Position numbers and translations under genes: made by a program | From: Streptomyces griseorubiginosus | Lineage (GTDB): Bacteria > Actinomycetota > Actinomycetes > Streptomycetales > Streptomycetaceae | Assembly (NCBI RefSeq): GCF_001514195.1 | Contig: NZ_KQ948739.1 | Span: 175,304 to 239,303, forward strand | Reading direction: 5' to 3' | DNA length: 64,000 nt | The notes under the pieces: model-generated | What the model was told of the DNA's origin: nothing | Databases searched by the model: none | What the model saw: only the letters and a program-made list of their open reading frames with translations | In this document: piece by piece, positions 1-7,524 of the stretch | How positions within the stretch are numbered: the stretch's first letter is position 1 | How the letters are laid out: every line of letters starts with the position of its first letter

Positions 1-799
1 CGAGGGTGGCGTCGGCCGGCCCGCACTGGGTGTTGGAGACGACGTACGCGGAGCCGAACACCTGGAACGCGTGGATGGACTCCAGCAGCACGTTGAAGAA
101 GAGCACCGGGGAGATCATCGGCAGGGTGATGTTCCAGAACCGCCGCAGGGGCCCGGCCCCGTCCATCTCGGCGGCCTCGTACAGCTCCTGCGGGACCTGC
201 TTGAGACCGGCCAGGAAGATGACCATCGGCGCCCCGAACTGCCAGACGCTCAAGGCCACCAGGGAGTAGAGGACGTAGTCCGGGTTGCCGATCCAGCCGC
301 CCACGTCGATGCCGAAGACCTTCTGCGTACGGTCCACGATCGCGTCGTCGGAGAACAGCGCCCGCCACACGAAGCCGACGGAGACACTGGCCCCGATGAG
401 CGAGGGCATGTAGAACGCGGCCCGGTACAGGCCCTGTCCGCGCCGCTTCTGCGCGAGCAGCATGGCGACGCCGAGGGCCAGCAGCAGCTTGAGCGGGGTG
501 GCCACGACGACGTACTTGAGCGTGACCTCCACCGACTTCTGCCAGCGCGGGTCCTGGAACATCGTGGTGAAGTTGTCGAGGCCGACCCACTCGGGCGGCG
601 TGAACAGGTTGTACCGGGTGAACGCGTAGTACAGCGACGCGATCATCGGCCCCGCCGTGAGCAGCAGGAACCCCGCGATCCAGGGCGACATGAAGAGATA
701 GCCGACGAGGTTCTCGCGGCGCCTCCCGTGCCGCCCGGCGGCGGGAGCGGCGGGCCGCTTCCCGGCGGGGCGCACGGGCGCTTCCTTGACGAGCGTCAT
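1..799 (-). CDS. Sugar ABC transporter permease, MalF type (3' end outside window)
   Basis: Inner-membrane permease of a carbohydrate ABC importer (CUT1 family, MalF/UgpA-like). Translating the minus strand from the ATG at 799 gives a basic N-terminus (APVRPAGKRP) followed by hydrophobic segments beginning near residue 33 (GYLFMSPWIAGFLLL). The cytoplasmic EAA loop that docks on the ATPase is visible near residue 205-225 (EAAEMDGAGP...LPMISP). About 266 codons are present and the frame stays open to the window edge, so roughly the last 30-50 residues are missing. It lies 14 bp downstream of the solute-binding protein gene on the same strand, so the two are surely one operon; a second permease would be expected beyond the edge. 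Substrate cannot be read from the sequence. Confidence 0.93.
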   Translation of the reverse strand, partial: MTLVKEAPVRPAGKRPAAPAAGRHGRRRENLVGYLFMSPWIAGFLLLTAGPMIASLYYAFTRYNLFTPPEWVGLDNFTTMFQDPRWQKSVEVTLKYVVVATPLKLLLALGVAMLLAQKRRGQGLYRAAFYMPSLIGASVSVGFVWRALFSDDAIVDRTQKVFGIDVGGWIGNPDYVLYSLVALSVWQFGAPMVIFLAGLKQVPQELYEAAEMDGAGPLRRFWNITLPMISPVLFFNVLLESIHAFQVFGSAYVVSNTQCGPADATL

Positions 800-813
800 G
801 GTGGTACGTCCCC

Positions 814-2103
814 TCAGCCCGCGAACGCGGCCTTGGCCTCGCCGAACAGCGCCTTGGCCGCGTCGGCCGGCTTGGTCTTGCCCTGCGCGACCTCGCTGCC
901 GATGCGCAGGAAGGCCGCCTCGACGACGTCGGCGCCGGACGGGTGCGGGGTGATCTTCCCGAGCACTCCGGCCTTGGCGACCTCGTCCTCGTAGGCCGCG
1001 ACACCCTTGTTGTTGGGGTCGGTGGGCTTGAAGGCGTCGTACTGCTCGGTGGTGGCGAGGATGCCTCGGTCGTAGCCCATGATCTTGCCGACCTCGGGGT
1101 CGTGGACCATGAAGGAGATGAACTGGGCCGCCTCCTTGGGGTGCTTGGTCCCGGCGAAGGCACTGAGCATCAGCGAGCCGAGGTACTGGCCGGTCTGCTT
1201 GCCGTCCGTGGTGGGGATCGGCGCGAGGCCGTAGTCCGACGCGCCCTCGCCCTCGTAACGGATGGAGAAGTTGTCCCAGGTGAACTCGGAGGCGGCGAGA
1301 CCGGCCGAGAGGCCCGACTTGGGCTGGACCTGCTCGATCTTCTTGGGGTCGGCGACCAGCCCGGACTTCACGCGCTTGTAGCCGTCCGCCCACCACTGCG
1401 TCAGATCGTCCTCGGTGAAGCCGAGAGCGGAGTCGGTGAAGAAGGCCTTGCCGTTCTGACGCAGATACAGGTCGTAGAGGTACATGATGCTGAAATAGCC
1501 GGTGTCTCCGGCGATCTTCAGCTTGTCCTGGACGGTCTGGAGGGCGTCGAAGTACTCGTCCCAGGTCCAGCCGAACTTCGCCTCGACGCCCGCCTTCTTG
1601 AAGGCCTTGAGGTCGATGACGAGGGCCATGGTGTTGGCTCCGACGGGAACGCCGAGCTGCTTCCCGTCGACCTGACCGTTCGCCAGAACACCGTTGCGGA
1701 AGTTGTCCAGGCTCAGATTCCCGGCGTCCGCCTGCGTCTTGAGATCCAGCAGAACACCGCGCTTGTCGTACTTGCGCAGGAAACCGACGGCATTCTGGAA
1801 AACGTCCGGCGGATTTCCGCCGGAGGCCTGGGTCTGGAACTTCTCCCAGAACGCCTGATAGTCAGTGAATTCAGGCTTGATCTTGATCTTCGGGTACTTC
1901 TTCTCGAAGAGCGCGATGGACTTCTTGATGGCGATGGTGCGCGGCTCGCCACCCCACCACGCATAACGGAGTGTCACGGTCCCGTCTCCGGAACTGCCGC
2001 TGCCGCCACCGCACCCGGTCGTCGCGGCCAGCCCCAGCGTCGCCGCCGTCGCCCCGGCCGCCTTCAAGATCGTTCGCCGCTCGACATTTCTGCTGGTTCC
2101 CAC
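814..2103 (-). CDS. Extracellular sugar-binding lipoprotein of ABC transporter
   Basis: Solute-binding protein (SBP family 1) that captures a sugar outside the membrane and delivers it to the permease encoded next door. The 429-residue product starts with GTG (2103), preceded by a G-rich ribosome-binding site. The N-terminus carries a twin-arginine-like motif (ERRTILK, residues 8-14), a hydrophobic core and a possible lipobox ending at Cys31 (ATTGC), so it is probably a Tat-exported lipoprotein; Thr at -3 is unusual for a lipobox. The mature part has typical features of the family, such as the YAWWGGEPRT start and internal GNPPDV and aromatic sugar-stacking residues. First gene of the operon; a LacI-type operator lies 35 bp upstream of its start. 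Exact sugar unknown. Confidence 0.93.
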   Translation of the reverse strand: MGTSRNVERRTILKAAGATAATLGLAATTGCGGGSGSSGDGTVTLRYAWWGGEPRTIAIKKSIALFEKKYPKIKIKPEFTDYQAFWEKFQTQASGGNPPDVFQNAVGFLRKYDKRGVLLDLKTQADAGNLSLDNFRNGVLANGQVDGKQLGVPVGANTMALVIDLKAFKKAGVEAKFGWTWDEYFDALQTVQDKLKIAGDTGYFSIMYLYDLYLRQNGKAFFTDSALGFTEDDLTQWWADGYKRVKSGLVADPKKIEQVQPKSGLSAGLAASEFTWDNFSIRYEGEGASDYGLAPIPTTDGKQTGQYLGSLMLSAFAGTKHPKEAAQFISFMVHDPEVGKIMGYDRGILATTEQYDAFKPTDPNNKGVAAYEDEVAKAGVLGKITPHPSGADVVEAAFLRIGSEVAQGKTKPADAAKALFGEAKAAFAG

Positions 2104-2137
2104 GGTCGGACCCCTCCCCGCAGCGTCGCCGCCTGCA

Positions 2138-2160
2138 TGAATCGTTTCAAGTAAGCGCTT
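2138..2160. promoter_or_regulatory. LacI-family operator-like palindromes upstream of sugar ABC operon
   Basis: TGAATCGTTTCA (2138-2149) is a near-perfect 12-bp dyad of the TGAAACGTTTCA type used by LacI/GalR repressors. Directly next to it, AAGCGCTT (2153-2160) is a perfect 8-bp palindrome with a central CG. They lie 35-57 bp upstream of the binding-protein start codon. The regulator itself is not in the window. Site recognition is by pattern only. Confidence 0.6.
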
Positions 2161-2611
2161 GCTGGCACAAGCTACGGAGGGCCCGGAGATGCGTCAATGA
2201 TTCGGACAGGAATTTCTTGAGAGTCTGGTGAGAGGCCGGTGCGCCTCCAACCGCCTTGCGCGGTGCGCAATCTGACGATGCCGCAGGTGAGAGACGTCGG
2301 ATCGACCGGCCGAACGGGACACCCGCCGTCGCGCGCGATCAGTACCCGGCCGGAAAACGACGGGCGGCGGGGGCGCCGAGGGCGGCGCTCGCCGCGGACC
2401 GCCACACGCGGCGGAGGCGGCCTGCCGGGCCTCGACGTCAGGCTGTACACATGGCGAAGCCCGCCGGCCTGCCCAGCGAGAACGGCCTCGGCCTCGGCTA
2501 TGTCGAGGTGCTCCAGCTGGAAGCCTCGGCGTCCGCCGTGCAGACGCCGACGGCCCGCCCGTACGCACAGCGACTGCCCGGCCACACATGCCGACGGCCG
2601 GGCCACACACG
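2161..2611. other. Intergenic stretch without a convincing gene
   Basis: About 450 bp between the sugar transporter operon (transcribed leftwards) and the tRNA terminator. Several overlapping frames are open on both strands, as is usual at this GC content, but none has a good ribosome-binding site or a recognisable product. A plus-strand frame from ATG 2451 reads on into the antisense of the tRNA and is discussed among the rejected items. Confidence 0.5.
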
Positions 2612-2649
2612 CCGACGGCCCGTCCGCTATCTCGCAGACGGGCCGTCGG
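2612..2649 (-). terminator. Hairpin terminator after tRNA-Val(CAC)
   Basis: Arms CCGACGGCCCGTC (2612-2624) and GACGGGCCGTCGG (2637-2649) are perfectly complementary over 13 bp with a 12-nt loop. The hairpin starts 6 nt beyond the 3' end of the minus-strand tRNA-Val, so it most likely ends that transcript. There is no U-run, as is common in Streptomyces. Confidence 0.7.
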
Positions 2650-2655
2650 TCCGGG

Positions 2656-2727
2656 TGGGCGATACTGGGTTCGAACCAGTGACCTCTTCGGTGTGAACGA
2701 AGCGCTCTCCCACTGAGCTAATCGCCC
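2656..2727 (-). tRNA. tRNA-Val (anticodon CAC)
   Basis: Read on the minus strand, this 72-nt sequence folds as a tRNA: acceptor stem GGGCGAT/ATCGCCC, D-arm with GCTCAGTGGGAGAGC, anticodon stem CTTCG/CGAAG with loop TTCACAC, and T-arm with GGTTCGAACCC. The anticodon is CAC, reading the valine codon GUG, the second most used Val codon in high-GC genomes. The discriminator base is A and the 3' CCA is not encoded. Confidence 0.97.
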
Positions 2728-2829
2728 GGACGCAGGAAGAACATTACCCCATGTCAGGGGGTGCCCTGTGTCATGTCCCGCGAGGTGACGCGGAGGTCCC
2801 TCGGGTCTCCCCCGTCCGCCCCGCGCGGC

Positions 2830-3291
2830 TCACTGGTCCTTGATGTTCCAGGGCATCTCGAAGCCGAACTTCCAGAGGTAGACCCCGAGGATCGCGGCGA
2901 TGACCACCAGGCCGATCGAGGTCAGGATGATGTTGCGGCGGCGCACCCTGGGATCGAGGGCCCGCTGGGCCGCCTCGGTCACCTTCCGCTTGGTCCAGCG
3001 GAGCACGAGCTGCGCCCAGACGAACTCGGTCGCCCAGATCGCCATACCGGCGAAGATCACGACCCAGCCGGGTCCCGGCAGCGGCAGCATGATGATGCCT
3101 GCGACCACGACCGCGAGACCGATGACAAAGACCAGAACCTGCCAGCTCAGATGCAGCAGGCGCCTCGATTTGATGAACTCCGGCGCCTTGGAACCCAGCC
3201 CTTGTTCGGCCGGCGTCTCGTCCGGCTGCCGGCCGCTCTGCTCGTCAGGTGCCACGGCGACCTCGCGCGGCTCGTCACTCCCCGTATTCAT
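2830..3291 (-). CDS. PGPGW-motif membrane protein (TIGR02611-like)
   Basis: Small integral membrane protein of about 153 residues and unknown function. The N-terminal third is hydrophilic and acidic; two closely spaced hydrophobic segments follow (VLVFVIGLAVVVAGI and VVIFAGMAIWA) separated by the family signature LPGPGW. A third hydrophobic segment (IILTSIGLVVIAAILGVYL) lies close to the C-terminus. This layout matches the actinobacterial TIGR02611/PGPGW family. I chose the ATG at 3291 (MNTGSDEP); a GTG at 3324 with a GGAGGT 12 nt upstream would add 11 residues. Divergent from ssgB; the two starts are about 190 bp apart and share the intergenic promoter region. Confidence 0.85.
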   Translation of the reverse strand: MNTGSDEPREVAVAPDEQSGRQPDETPAEQGLGSKAPEFIKSRRLLHLSWQVLVFVIGLAVVVAGIIMLPLPGPGWVVIFAGMAIWATEFVWAQLVLRWTKRKVTEAAQRALDPRVRRRNIILTSIGLVVIAAILGVYLWKFGFEMPWNIKDQ

Positions 3292-3482
3292 ACAGACAAA
3301 CCCTACCGGAGAGAAACCGATCACCGGAATGGTCGTACCTCCCGAAGAGGCTCTCGGCCGGAAGAGTTACGTAAAGGCACGCAAAACACTCAGAGGGGTT
3401 TACAACGGCACCGTAGGTGGCATGTCGATTTCGCCGACGTGCGAATCCCCGAGCGCACACTGAGCGAAAGGCCCTGGCGCTT

Positions 3483-3896
3483 ATGAACACCACGGTCAGC
3501 TGCGAGCTGCACCTGCGCCTCGTTGTGTCGAGCGAGTCCTCCCTGCCTGTCCCCGCAGGCCTGCGGTACGACACGGCCGACCCCTACGCCGTGCACGCCA
3601 CCTTCCACACCGGAGCCGAGGAGACCGTCGAGTGGGTCTTCGCTCGCGACCTTCTCGCGGAGGGCCTCCACCGGCCCACCGGAACCGGCGACGTCCGAGT
3701 CTGGCCGTCGCGCAGTCATGGTCAGGGCGTCGTCTGCATCGCCCTGAGCTCCCCTGAGGGCGAGGCACTGCTCGAGGCCCCGGCGCGGGCCCTGGAGTCC
3801 TTCCTGAAGCGGACGGACGCCGCCGTGCCCCCGGGCACCGAGCACCGCCACTTCGATCTGGATCAGGAGCTCTCGCACATCCTGGCGGAAAGCTAG
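3483..3896 (+). CDS. ssgB: SsgB sporulation-specific septation activator
   Basis: 137-residue SALP-family protein that I recognise as SsgB. In Streptomyces, SsgB is placed at future septum sites with SsgA and recruits FtsZ to start sporulation-specific cell division. The sequence from MNTTVSCELHLRLV through the WVFARDLL core to the HILAES C-terminus agrees, as I remember it, with the S. coelicolor protein essentially residue for residue; the gene is extremely conserved. Start ATG 3483 follows a GAAAGG ribosome-binding site; the in-frame upstream extension from 3417 has no such site. In S. coelicolor ssgB transcription is reported to depend on the stress sigma factor SigH; I could not place a convincing SigH promoter here. 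A strong palindromic terminator follows. Confidence 0.98.
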   Translation: MNTTVSCELHLRLVVSSESSLPVPAGLRYDTADPYAVHATFHTGAEETVEWVFARDLLAEGLHRPTGTGDVRVWPSRSHGQGVVCIALSSPEGEALLEAPARALESFLKRTDAAVPPGTEHRHFDLDQELSHILAES

Positions 3897-3972
3897 GGGC
3901 GAGACCGCACAGAGCCGCCCGGCGCCGTCCACTCGGGGAGACGGCTCGGGCTCGCACAACCGAATAGAGAAT

Positions 3973-4018
3973 GACAGGCGCCGTGGCTGCGGAGCGCTCC
4001 GCAGCCACGGCGCCTGTC
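3973..4018. terminator. 46-bp perfect palindrome (bidirectional terminator)
   Basis: The left arm beginning GACAGGCGCCGTGGCTGC is followed without a spacer by its exact reverse complement, giving two 23-bp arms around a central GCGC. It lies 76 bp after the ssgB stop codon and 88 bp before the next gene on the same strand. The most likely role is termination of ssgB, and the symmetry would work on either strand. Confidence 0.8.
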
Positions 4019-4106
4019 GTGCGGCCCGTCACCGGGGCCCTGCGAGCCGTTACCATCGGCCAGCATCGGCGGGCGTCCGCCCGACCCCCAGGCCAGGGAG
4101 CGAATC

Positions 4107-4667
4107 GTGCTGATCACCCACGACACCCGGTGCGCCCTCGACACCGTGGTCGATCTGGTGAACACCGCACCGGAGGACGACGCGGCGCCGGACGCGCTGC
4201 CCGATGTCGCGGCGCTGGAGGATTTCGTACGAAACCACGACATCAGCGATGTCGGGGTGCTCTCGGAGTTCGACCTGTCGGCGGTGCGCAAGATCCGCGG
4301 ACGGTTCGCCTCCGTCTTCGCCGCCCCGGACGCCCGGACCGCCGCGAACCTCATCAACGACCTCGTCGCCGCCGCGGGCACCACGCCCCGGCTCACCGAC
4401 CACGACGGCTACGACTGGCATGTGCACTACTTCGCCCCGGGCGCCTCGGTCGCCGATCATCTGGCGGCCGACTGCGGGATGGCCCTGGCGTTCTTCGTGG
4501 TCGCCGGCGAACAGGAACGGCTGCGGCGCTGCGAGGCCCCGGACTGCCGGCGCGCCTTCGTCGACCTGTCCCGCAACCGCTCACGGCGCTACTGCGACAG
4601 CCGGACCTGCGGAAACCGTCTGCATGTGGCCGCGTACCGGGCGCGACGCAAGGAGGCCGCGGGCTGA
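4107..4667 (+). CDS. CGNR zinc-finger protein with ABATE-like N-terminal domain
   Basis: 186-residue protein of the DUF1470/CGNR family, probably a nucleic-acid-binding regulator. Residues 1-135 correspond to the ABATE-type domain with the DTVVDLVNT start. Residues 140-182 form the CGNR zinc finger: Cys142, Cys147, Cys163 and Cys168, with the signature RNRSRRYC and TCGNR, followed by a basic tail (RARRKE). Start GTG 4107 with GGGAG seven bases upstream. It stands alone between two hairpins. Known CGNR proteins often sit next to the genes they control, but no obvious partner is visible here; the neighbour is a 50-residue membrane peptide on the opposite strand. Confidence 0.9.
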   Translation: MLITHDTRCALDTVVDLVNTAPEDDAAPDALPDVAALEDFVRNHDISDVGVLSEFDLSAVRKIRGRFASVFAAPDARTAANLINDLVAAAGTTPRLTDHDGYDWHVHYFAPGASVADHLAADCGMALAFFVVAGEQERLRRCEAPDCRRAFVDLSRNRSRRYCDSRTCGNRLHVAAYRARRKEAAG

Positions 4668-4687
4668 GCCCGGCCACAGCACGCGAC

Positions 4688-4718
4688 GTGGTCCCCGGCG
4701 GGTGGCGCCGGGGACCAC
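4688..4718. terminator. Hairpin terminator between CGNR gene and convergent microprotein
   Basis: GTGGTCCCCGGCG (4688-4700) and CGCCGGGGACCAC (4706-4718) pair over 13 bp with a 5-nt loop. It sits 20 bp after the CGNR stop codon and 9 bp from the end of the convergent 50-codon gene, so it can serve both. Confidence 0.8.
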
Positions 4719-4727
4719 GGGTACGGC

Positions 4728-4880
4728 TCAGAGCAGCAGCAGGTCGTGCAGCGCAGCCATGAGCAGCAGACACCCGATCACCGCAAGGAAGATCATCAGC
4801 GGTGGCTGGGAAAGGGCGAAAAGGCATCCACGCGGCTCGTCCTGAGGCGGCGCGGCGTCGCTCTGTGTCGTATCCAGCAT
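4728..4880 (-). CDS. 50-residue C-terminal-anchored membrane microprotein
   Basis: Short gene, ATG at 4880, TGA at 4728-4730. The product starts with a hydrophilic, acidic N-terminus (MLDTTQSDAAPPQDEPRG), continues with LFALSQPP, and ends in one strongly hydrophobic helix (MIFLAVIGCLLLMAALHDLL) that reaches almost to the C-terminus. A tail-anchored single-pass topology is likely. A GGCGAG lies just before the ATG, which is close for a ribosome-binding site. Reasons to believe it: the hydrophobic run is uninterrupted, codon third positions are mostly G/C, and the stop lies just before a terminator. Function unknown; I have a weak memory of similar short proteins in other streptomycetes. Confidence 0.6.
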   Translation of the reverse strand: MLDTTQSDAAPPQDEPRGCLFALSQPPLMIFLAVIGCLLLMAALHDLLLL

Positions 4881-5036
4881 CTCGCCGCGATGATGACGCA
4901 GCCGACACCCCCGACGCGATCAACACGCCCGGAATGGGCGGGAGTTCGCCGAATTCCGTGATGTCCGTTTCGGTTCGTGATCACTTGCGGACGGGCCTGC
5001 GTCCCCCTGCGAACGTTTCCGTCCGTCCGGCGGACG

Positions 5037-5489
5037 TCATATGCCGTGCTTCTTGAGGATGGCCTCGATGTCGCTGAAGTCGTCCGTGGGCCGCTCGGCG
5101 GCCTGCGGCCTGTTCGCGGGACGCGCGGCCGGGGTGCGGGCAGCGGGTCCGAGCGAGGGAGCCGACGCGGTGGGGGCCACCGCCTCCTGGGACCCGGCGC
5201 CCCGGGCCGCCCTGCGCTCCTTGCGGGTGCCGCCCCTGCGGCGCTCCACCGCGCGCGTGGTCGAGAAGAGCACCCATGACAGGCCGAGCACGCCGAAGCC
5301 CGCCCACGCGGTCGGGCTGAACGCGGTGTCCGCGAGCCAGTCGACCACCCCGGTCATCACCAGGCCGAGCGGGACGAGGGAGTAGGCGGCGATGCGGGTG
5401 GCCGCTAGGAAGCGCTTGCGGTACGCGGTGACCGCCGCGATGCCCAGGCCGGCCGCGGCGACTGCGGAACAGACGGTCTCGGCAATCAT
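5037..5489 (-). CDS. Conserved actinobacterial membrane protein, function unknown
   Basis: 150-residue protein. The N-terminal half has three predicted membrane segments: TVCSAVAAAGLGIAAVTAY, IAAYSLVPLGLVMTGVVDWL and TAWAGFGVLGLSWVLFST. A basic stretch follows (RRRGGTRKERRAARG), then an Ala/Pro-rich disordered linker and a conserved-looking acidic C-terminal end (DDFSDIEAILKKHGI), which resembles a short protein-docking tail. The basic residues after the last helix place the C-terminal half in the cytoplasm. I do not recognise an enzymatic motif. Start ATG 5489. Alone on its strand, followed by an AT-poor gap before the 50-residue membrane peptide. Confidence 0.8.
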   Translation of the reverse strand: MIAETVCSAVAAAGLGIAAVTAYRKRFLAATRIAAYSLVPLGLVMTGVVDWLADTAFSPTAWAGFGVLGLSWVLFSTTRAVERRRGGTRKERRAARGAGSQEAVAPTASAPSLGPAARTPAARPANRPQAAERPTDDFSDIEAILKKHGI

Positions 5490-5689
5490 CCGGTCCTCCA
5501 GGCGGGGTTCGGCAGTCTGTGTGCCACTTCGTCACTGTCCATCCTGCACCTCCCGGCCCCCGCCGAGCCATCCTCCGGCAGGACATCAGGGACATCTCCG
5601 GGTCGCCTCCTCCCAGGGTGCCGGTCCGGGGCGTACGGAGGAGGCAGCCGGCTCCGGAGGAATCCGGGGGCCCGGCGCGGGGCGAGACC

Positions 5690-5940
5690 GGGCGTGGGGT
5701 GTGACGGGGGCGGGCGTGGCCGGAGGCGTGACCGGGAGCGGCTCGGCGCGGAGGCGAGGCCGGGGGCGGCTCGGCGCGGAGGCGAGACCGGTGACCGGGG
5801 GCGGGGGGGCGAGGCCAGGCACGGGACATGGCCGGGGCAGGGCGCGGCCCGGTGCGGGGGCTAGACCGGGGGGCGACCGGCGCGGGGGCTAGACCGGGCA
5901 CGGGGCGAGGCCGCGGGGTGCGACCGGCGCGGGGAGTGAT
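5690..5940. repeat. Degenerate G-rich direct repeats in intergenic region
   Basis: The 496-bp gap 5490-5985 holds no credible gene. From about 5690 it becomes strongly G-rich on the plus strand and consists of degenerate direct repeats around GGCTCGGCGCGGAGGCGAG (copies near 5740 and 5768) and GCGGGGGCTAGACCGG (copies near 5854 and 5883). It lies between divergent genes. Origin by slippage is likely. Confidence 0.65.
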
Positions 5941-5985
5941 CGGGGGCGATTCGGAGCGGTGGTTGGGAGCTGGGAGACTGGGGGT

Positions 5986-6498
5986 ATGAGCGACCTCTCC
6001 CCCGCCGCACCCGTGCTCGACGTGTGGTGCGAGTTGCAGTGCCCCGACTGCCGAACCGCCCTGGACGACCTCCGCGCCCTGCGGGCCCGTTACGGCGACC
6101 GGCTGGAACTGCGGCTGCGGCACTTCCCGCTGGAGAAGCACAAGCACTCCTTCGCCGCCGCTCAGGCCGCCGAGGAGGCGCTGGAACAGGGCAAGGGCTG
6201 GGAGTACGCCGAGGCCGTGCTCGGGCGGGTCGAGGAGCTGGACCGTCAGGGTGAACCCTTCCTGGTCGAGGTCGCCCGTGAACTGGGTCTGGACGCCGAG
6301 GAGTTCGACACCGCGCTGATCGACGGCCGGCACATCCTGATCGTGGACGCCGACCAGGCCGAGGGCAAGGCGATCGGCGTGACCGGCACCCCGACGTACG
6401 TCATCGGCGGCGAGCGTCTCGACGGCGGCAAGAGCCAGGACGGGCTGCGCGAGCGGATCGAGGAGATCGCCGACCGGTTGCTCGCCGAACAGGACTGA
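5986..6498 (+). CDS. DsbA-family (FrnE-like) thiol oxidoreductase
   Basis: 170-residue cytoplasmic protein of the DsbA/2-hydroxychromene-2-carboxylate isomerase superfamily. It has a thioredoxin fold with active site C19-P-D-C22 close to the N-terminus, the helical insertion rich in Ala/Glu, and the cis-proline loop GTPTYVIGG toward the C-terminus. No signal peptide is visible, so it acts on substrates inside the cell, unlike periplasmic DsbA. The start ATG 5986 gives a normal N-terminus (MSDLSPAAPVLDVWCE); the earlier in-frame start at 5959 would add 9 residues without a better ribosome-binding site. Its 3' end is followed by the first copy of a 36-bp tandem repeat. Confidence 0.92.
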   Translation: MSDLSPAAPVLDVWCELQCPDCRTALDDLRALRARYGDRLELRLRHFPLEKHKHSFAAAQAAEEALEQGKGWEYAEAVLGRVEELDRQGEPFLVEVARELGLDAEEFDTALIDGRHILIVDADQAEGKAIGVTGTPTYVIGGERLDGGKSQDGLRERIEEIADRLLAEQD

Positions 6499-6518
6499 GA
6501 CTGAACCCGCCTCGGCGC

Positions 6519-6626
6519 AGGTTCCCCTGGTCGGCCGAGGCACTTGTACGAAGCAGGTTCCCCTGGTCGGCCGAGGCTCTTGCACGAAGCAGGCTCTCCT
6601 GGTCAGACAAGGCTCTTGTACATCGA
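6519..6626. repeat. Three tandem copies of a 36-bp unit spanning the GNAT stop codon
   Basis: Units 6519-6554, 6555-6590 and 6591-6626 begin AGGTTCCCCTGGTCGGCC, AGGTTCCCCTGGTCGGCC and AGGCTCTCCTGGTCAGAC. The third, most divergent copy contains the last codons and the stop (6603-6605) of the convergent acetyltransferase gene. The two outer copies are therefore duplicated, drifted images of that gene's tail. Confidence 0.92.
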
Positions 6627-7427
6627 GTAGCCGACCGTCTCGTACCCGAGGGACTCGTACAGCCGCTCGGCCGGTGTGTTGCCCGCGAAGACGTTCAGGC
6701 CGAGGAGGTGCCGCCCGGAGGCGATCGCCTGGCCCTCGGCGAGCAGCATCAAGGAACGGCCGTGCCCGCGGCCGCGGAAGGGCTCCTCGGCCTCGACGTC
6801 GTAGACGAACGCCTTCTCGCCGATGAACTCCACCCACAGGAACCCGACCCGGACGCCGTCGTGCTCCAGGATGCTGTAGAGGGCCTCGTCGGTCACCAGG
6901 CCGCGCGTGACGAGCTGGTGGTGGTCCTTGCGCGACCTCGCCCTCGCCTCGGCCTCGGGCACCCCGCGCTCGCTCCAGTCCCGCGCGTACTCCTCGATGC
7001 CGCGCTCCGCCCACGGGCCGAACTCGGCCTGTGTCATGGGCCTGCTGCGGCTGCCTGCGGGCAGTTCGGGCGCGGTGGGGCCGAGCCGTTTCTCCATGCC
7101 GCGGTTGCGATGGACGTACCCGAGCGCGGTGGCGAGCCGCAGCGCGGGAGCGGCGTCGGCCGGGACCCTGATCTCCACCTGCCCGCAGCCCCAGCCTCGT
7201 GCCACCTCCTCGGCGGCGAGCGCGGCGACCGCGCCCCGGCCGCGTCCGCGGTCCGGTTCGTCGATCCGCAGATCCTTGATCTGGGCGACGGTCCGCCCGA
7301 AGGAGGGGTGGGTCGCGAGATGTATCGCTCCGACGGGACGGCTGTTCACGCACACCGTGTAGTGCCGGGACAGCGCCCCGTCGGCACCGCGCTGAAGCGG
7401 CTCGGTCGGCCGCAGGGTGGTGGTCAT
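6603..7427 (-). CDS. GNAT N-acetyltransferase with two GNAT-like domains
   Basis: 274-residue protein. The N-terminal half carries a GNAT core with the acetyl-CoA loop region DRGRGRGAVAALAAEEVARG; the C-terminal half carries a second one with FRGRGHGRSLMLLAEGQA and the typical end AERLYESLGYETVGYSMYK. Such tandem-GNAT proteins acetylate small amines or protein N-termini; the substrate cannot be deduced. I take the ATG at 7427; a TTG directly before it would add one residue. No clear Shine-Dalgarno sequence precedes it. The stop codon lies in a 36-bp tandem repeat. Confidence 0.9.
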   Translation of the reverse strand: MTTTLRPTEPLQRGADGALSRHYTVCVNSRPVGAIHLATHPSFGRTVAQIKDLRIDEPDRGRGRGAVAALAAEEVARGWGCGQVEIRVPADAAPALRLATALGYVHRNRGMEKRLGPTAPELPAGSRSRPMTQAEFGPWAERGIEEYARDWSERGVPEAEARARSRKDHHQLVTRGLVTDEALYSILEHDGVRVGFLWVEFIGEKAFVYDVEAEEPFRGRGHGRSLMLLAEGQAIASGRHLLGLNVFAGNTPAERLYESLGYETVGYSMYKSLV

Positions 7428-7524
7428 CAACGGAGTTCTACCCGCTGTCGGGCGCGGAGGCAGCTCAATATCGCGGCCCTTTACGGCCCCTCACGGGTAC
7501 GGCGCCTGACACGGACAGGGCCGC

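Noticed and set aside
2256..2696. Plus-strand open frame ending DTGFEPVTSSV
   Set aside because: The C-terminal part is the antisense translation of tRNA-Val; this exact ending is a known false annotation. No ribosome-binding site. The upper part (from ATG 2451) shows no family and overlaps a terminator.
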